7,440 nucleotides of DNA from Candidatus Methylomirabilota bacterium. Lineage in GTDB: Bacteria; Methylomirabilota; Methylomirabilia; Methylomirabilales; 2-02-FULL-66-22. Position numbers and translations under genes: made by a program. Under the pieces are notes generated by a model. That model was not told the DNA's origin and made no database searches. It worked only from the letters and a program-made list of their open reading frames with translations. Each line of letters opens with the position of its first letter. Within the stretch, counting starts at the first letter, position 1. The DNA is taken from contig JACQXP010000531.1 in NCBI GenBank assembly GCA_016208645.1, positions 1 through 7,440 on the forward strand. The letters are read 5' to 3'. Below are positions 6,301 to 7,440 of the stretch, one piece after another.

Positions 6301-6329
6301 AATATAGTCGTTACAACGACTGTTGTAAA
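6301..6329 (-). promoter_or_regulatory. marR promoter (TTTACA-17-TATATT)
   Basis: On the minus strand, TTTACA at 6329-6324 and TATATT at 6306-6301 are separated by exactly 17 bases, a near-consensus sigma70-type promoter. The start of transcription is expected at about 6294, which is the A of the marR ATG. The spacer is filled by the AGTCGT/ACGACT palindrome, so bound repressor would block RNA polymerase. Confidence 0.75.
6305..6328. promoter_or_regulatory. Putative MarR operator 2 (marR autoregulation), two overlapping palindromes
   Basis: The sequence holds TAGTCGTTACAACGACTG (6305-6322), the sister of the palindrome at 5789-5806. A second palindrome, TTACAACGACTGTTGTAA (6311-6328, arms TTACAAC and GTTGTAA), overlaps it, so three half-sites of the form GTYGT are arrayed in alternating orientation. 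It covers the spacer and -35 of the marR promoter. Two dimers on opposite faces, or alternative binding registers, are possible. Confidence 0.7.
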
Positions 6330-6384
6330 GAGGAATTGTGTTGGGGCACCCCCGGGCGTTGAATGCCCCGCGGATTCTCGGACC

Positions 6385-6416
6385 GGAAAAGGAACGGGCG
6401 CCCGAGTGGGGCGCCC
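6385..6416 (-). terminator. Intrinsic terminator after the cytochrome c' gene
   Basis: GGGCGCCC at 6409-6416 and GGGCGCCC at 6396-6403 form an eight-base-pair perfect stem with a five-base loop. On the minus strand this is followed by GTTCCTTTTCC, a U-rich tail. It lies 25 bases after the cytochrome c' stop and before the marR promoter, as expected for a rho-independent terminator separating the two units. Confidence 0.7.
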
Positions 6417-6440
6417 TGTCTCGCGCGGCGGTTGACTGGA

Positions 6441-6920
6441 TCAAGAGCGGGGCGGCGGGACCCGGAAGGGCGTGTGGCAGGTGCCGCAGGCCTGCCGGCC
6501 GAAGTCCTTCACGATCGCCTCCGTGGCCGCGGCGTCCTTGGTCCTGGCCGTATCGCGGAGCTTCTCCGCCCACGTCTGGAAATTCTTGGCGGCAGCCTCG
6601 AACTCGGCCCACTTCTGCCAGACCTCGGGCTTGGCCTTGGACTTGTCCGTGAGGGATTCCTCCGGGAACAGGGCAGGGATGTGCATGCTGTTCAGCGCCA
6701 TGGTCTCCGCATTTACGGCGATGCCCTCGATATTGCCGGCCTTGAATTTGGCCTGGGCATCCGCCCAACTGGCCCCGTTCAGTTTCATGAGACGCTGGCG
6801 GTCAGCCACCACGTCACCCGAGCCAACCCTCATGGACGCGGCTGTGGCACACCCGACAGTTGTCAGGGCGACCAGGCTGGAGACCATGACAAGGGCGCAC
6901 AGCTTCGGATGTCCTCTCAT
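6441..6920 (-). CDS. Cytochrome c' (class II c-type cytochrome), exported
   Basis: A 159-residue precursor of a class II cytochrome c, a four-helix-bundle periplasmic protein with one covalently bound haem. The N-terminus MRGHPKLCALVMVSSLVALTTVGCATAAS is a signal sequence. It could be cut by signal peptidase I after ATAA, or less likely be lipidated at Cys24, because the residues before the cysteine (TTVG) are a poor lipobox. The helices carry family features: RQRLMKLNGASWADAQ (41-56), ALFPEES (83-89), KAKPEVWQKWAEFEAAAKNF (95-114) and the C-terminal haem site QACGTCHTPFR with Cys145, Cys148 and axial His149. Family members carry electrons or bind NO and CO; which applies here is not readable from the sequence. 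ATG 6920 has AGGAGG four bases upstream. It follows a class I cytochrome c gene by 87 bases on the same strand, and the pair probably share a transcript ending at the hairpin near 6400. Confidence 0.9.
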   Translation of the reverse strand: MRGHPKLCALVMVSSLVALTTVGCATAASMRVGSGDVVADRQRLMKLNGASWADAQAKFKAGNIEGIAVNAETMALNSMHIPALFPEESLTDKSKAKPEVWQKWAEFEAAAKNFQTWAEKLRDTARTKDAAATEAIVKDFGRQACGTCHTPFRVPPPRS

Positions 6921-7007
6921 TTTGCCTCCTTTGTTGGGCGTGCGGTCCAGCGGGTGGCCAGCGGTGACCGCGGCATCCGGGACCGGGCTGGGTTGATGGT
7001 TCCGGCG

Positions 7008-7440
7008 CTAATTCCCGACCTTATGGCGTATGGGGGGGATGGTCTTCAGGTACCGTGCGATGGCAAGCCGGTCCGCCTTCGTGAGATCCTTGTATCCGGC
7101 CGATGTCCCCTGGATGACCTCGCCCATCAGCCCCCCGGCGACATCCCCATCAGGCTTGTTGCCCGAACCGAGAAAATCAGCGATCTCCTCCTCGGACCAG
7201 GAGAGCCCCGTGTTCGCATCCGGGGTGATGTTTGGCACCGGATCACCATCCGGTCCCTTGGGATTCCCGGCCAGGAAGCGCGAGTTGTCCGTCGCGTGCG
7301 TCACGCCCCGTGGCGTATGGCACTCGCCGCAATGACCAACGGCCCGGACCAGATATTCGCCCCGGGCCTGGCCGGAAGTGGGCGCGGTCGGCGGCGGCGT
7401 CTCCTTCGCCGCGAAGGCGGCCAGCCAGGCCGGCAGGAAG
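7008..7440 (-). CDS. Class I cytochrome c (N-terminus outside window)
   Basis: The minus-strand frame is open from the right edge of the window to a TAG at 7008-7010, giving about 143 residues of C-terminal sequence. It contains one haem site in the context GEYLVRAVGHCGECHTPRG, followed by NITPDANTGLSWSEEEIADFL. GGLMGEVIQGTSAGYKDLTKADRLAIARYLKTIPPI follows, where the methionine in GGLMGEV is a candidate sixth ligand. This pattern is typical of the cytochrome c domains of alcohol/aldehyde dehydrogenase cytochrome subunits and related monohaem proteins. Upstream of the domain is FLPAWLAAFAAKETPPPTAPTSGQA, which could be the end of a signal peptide plus a proline-rich linker, or the linker after an earlier cytochrome domain. 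The window stops before this can be settled. The gene is 87 bases upstream of the cytochrome c' gene on the same strand. Confidence 0.88.
   Translation of the reverse strand, partial: FLPAWLAAFAAKETPPPTAPTSGQARGEYLVRAVGHCGECHTPRGVTHATDNSRFLAGNPKGPDGDPVPNITPDANTGLSWSEEEIADFLGSGNKPDGDVAGGLMGEVIQGTSAGYKDLTKADRLAIARYLKTIPPIRHKVGN

Noticed and set aside
6295..6768. Upstream extension of the marR reading frame
   Set aside because: The frame is open to 6768 but crosses the promoter, the operator and the cytochrome terminator and overlaps the cytochrome c' gene in another frame; the MarR fold begins after 6294.

Overview
The window is GC-rich and gene-dense. Two exported c-type haem proteins point to a Gram-negative bacterium with a respiratory periplasm. 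The paired DUF72 genes beside a PolX-type polymerase and the overall protein style recall deep-branching soil or sediment lineages such as NC10/Rokubacteria-like bacteria. That taxonomic guess is an impression, not a demonstrated result. There are no RNA genes, CRISPR arrays, insertion sequences or other obvious mobile elements.

Left part, plus strand (1-3439): the 3' end of a PolX-family DNA polymerase gene (its PHP nuclease domain) is followed by two dissimilar DUF72-family genes. These are separated by a GC-rich imperfect inverted repeat. Next comes a 12-helix-type MFS transporter gene that is broken: the N-terminal and C-terminal halves lie in different frames and about 60-70 residues between helix 5 and helix 7 are missing.

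Middle part, minus strand (5766 down to 3494): an apparent four-gene operon, convergent with the MFS remnant. In transcription order it holds a small one-helix membrane protein of unknown function, a pirin-family cupin (YhhW-like, all four metal ligands present), a DoxX-family membrane protein and an AzoR/AcpD-type FMN-dependent NADH:quinone/azo reductase. Just upstream, also on the minus strand, is a MarR-family regulator (6294-5824). Near-identical palindromes of the form AGTCGT-N4-ACGACT lie in front of both the marR gene and the four-gene operon. The marR copy fills the spacer of a good sigma70-type promoter (TTTACA-17-TATATT) whose predicted start coincides with the marR ATG, suggesting a leaderless message. 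The simplest reading is a self-regulated MarR switch controlling a quinone/electrophile detoxification operon.

Right part, minus strand (7440 down to 6441): the C-terminal part of a class I cytochrome c (start outside the window) is followed by a class II cytochrome c' with a C-terminal CGTCH haem site. A hairpin plus U-rich tail at 6385-6416 probably ends this transcript before the marR promoter.
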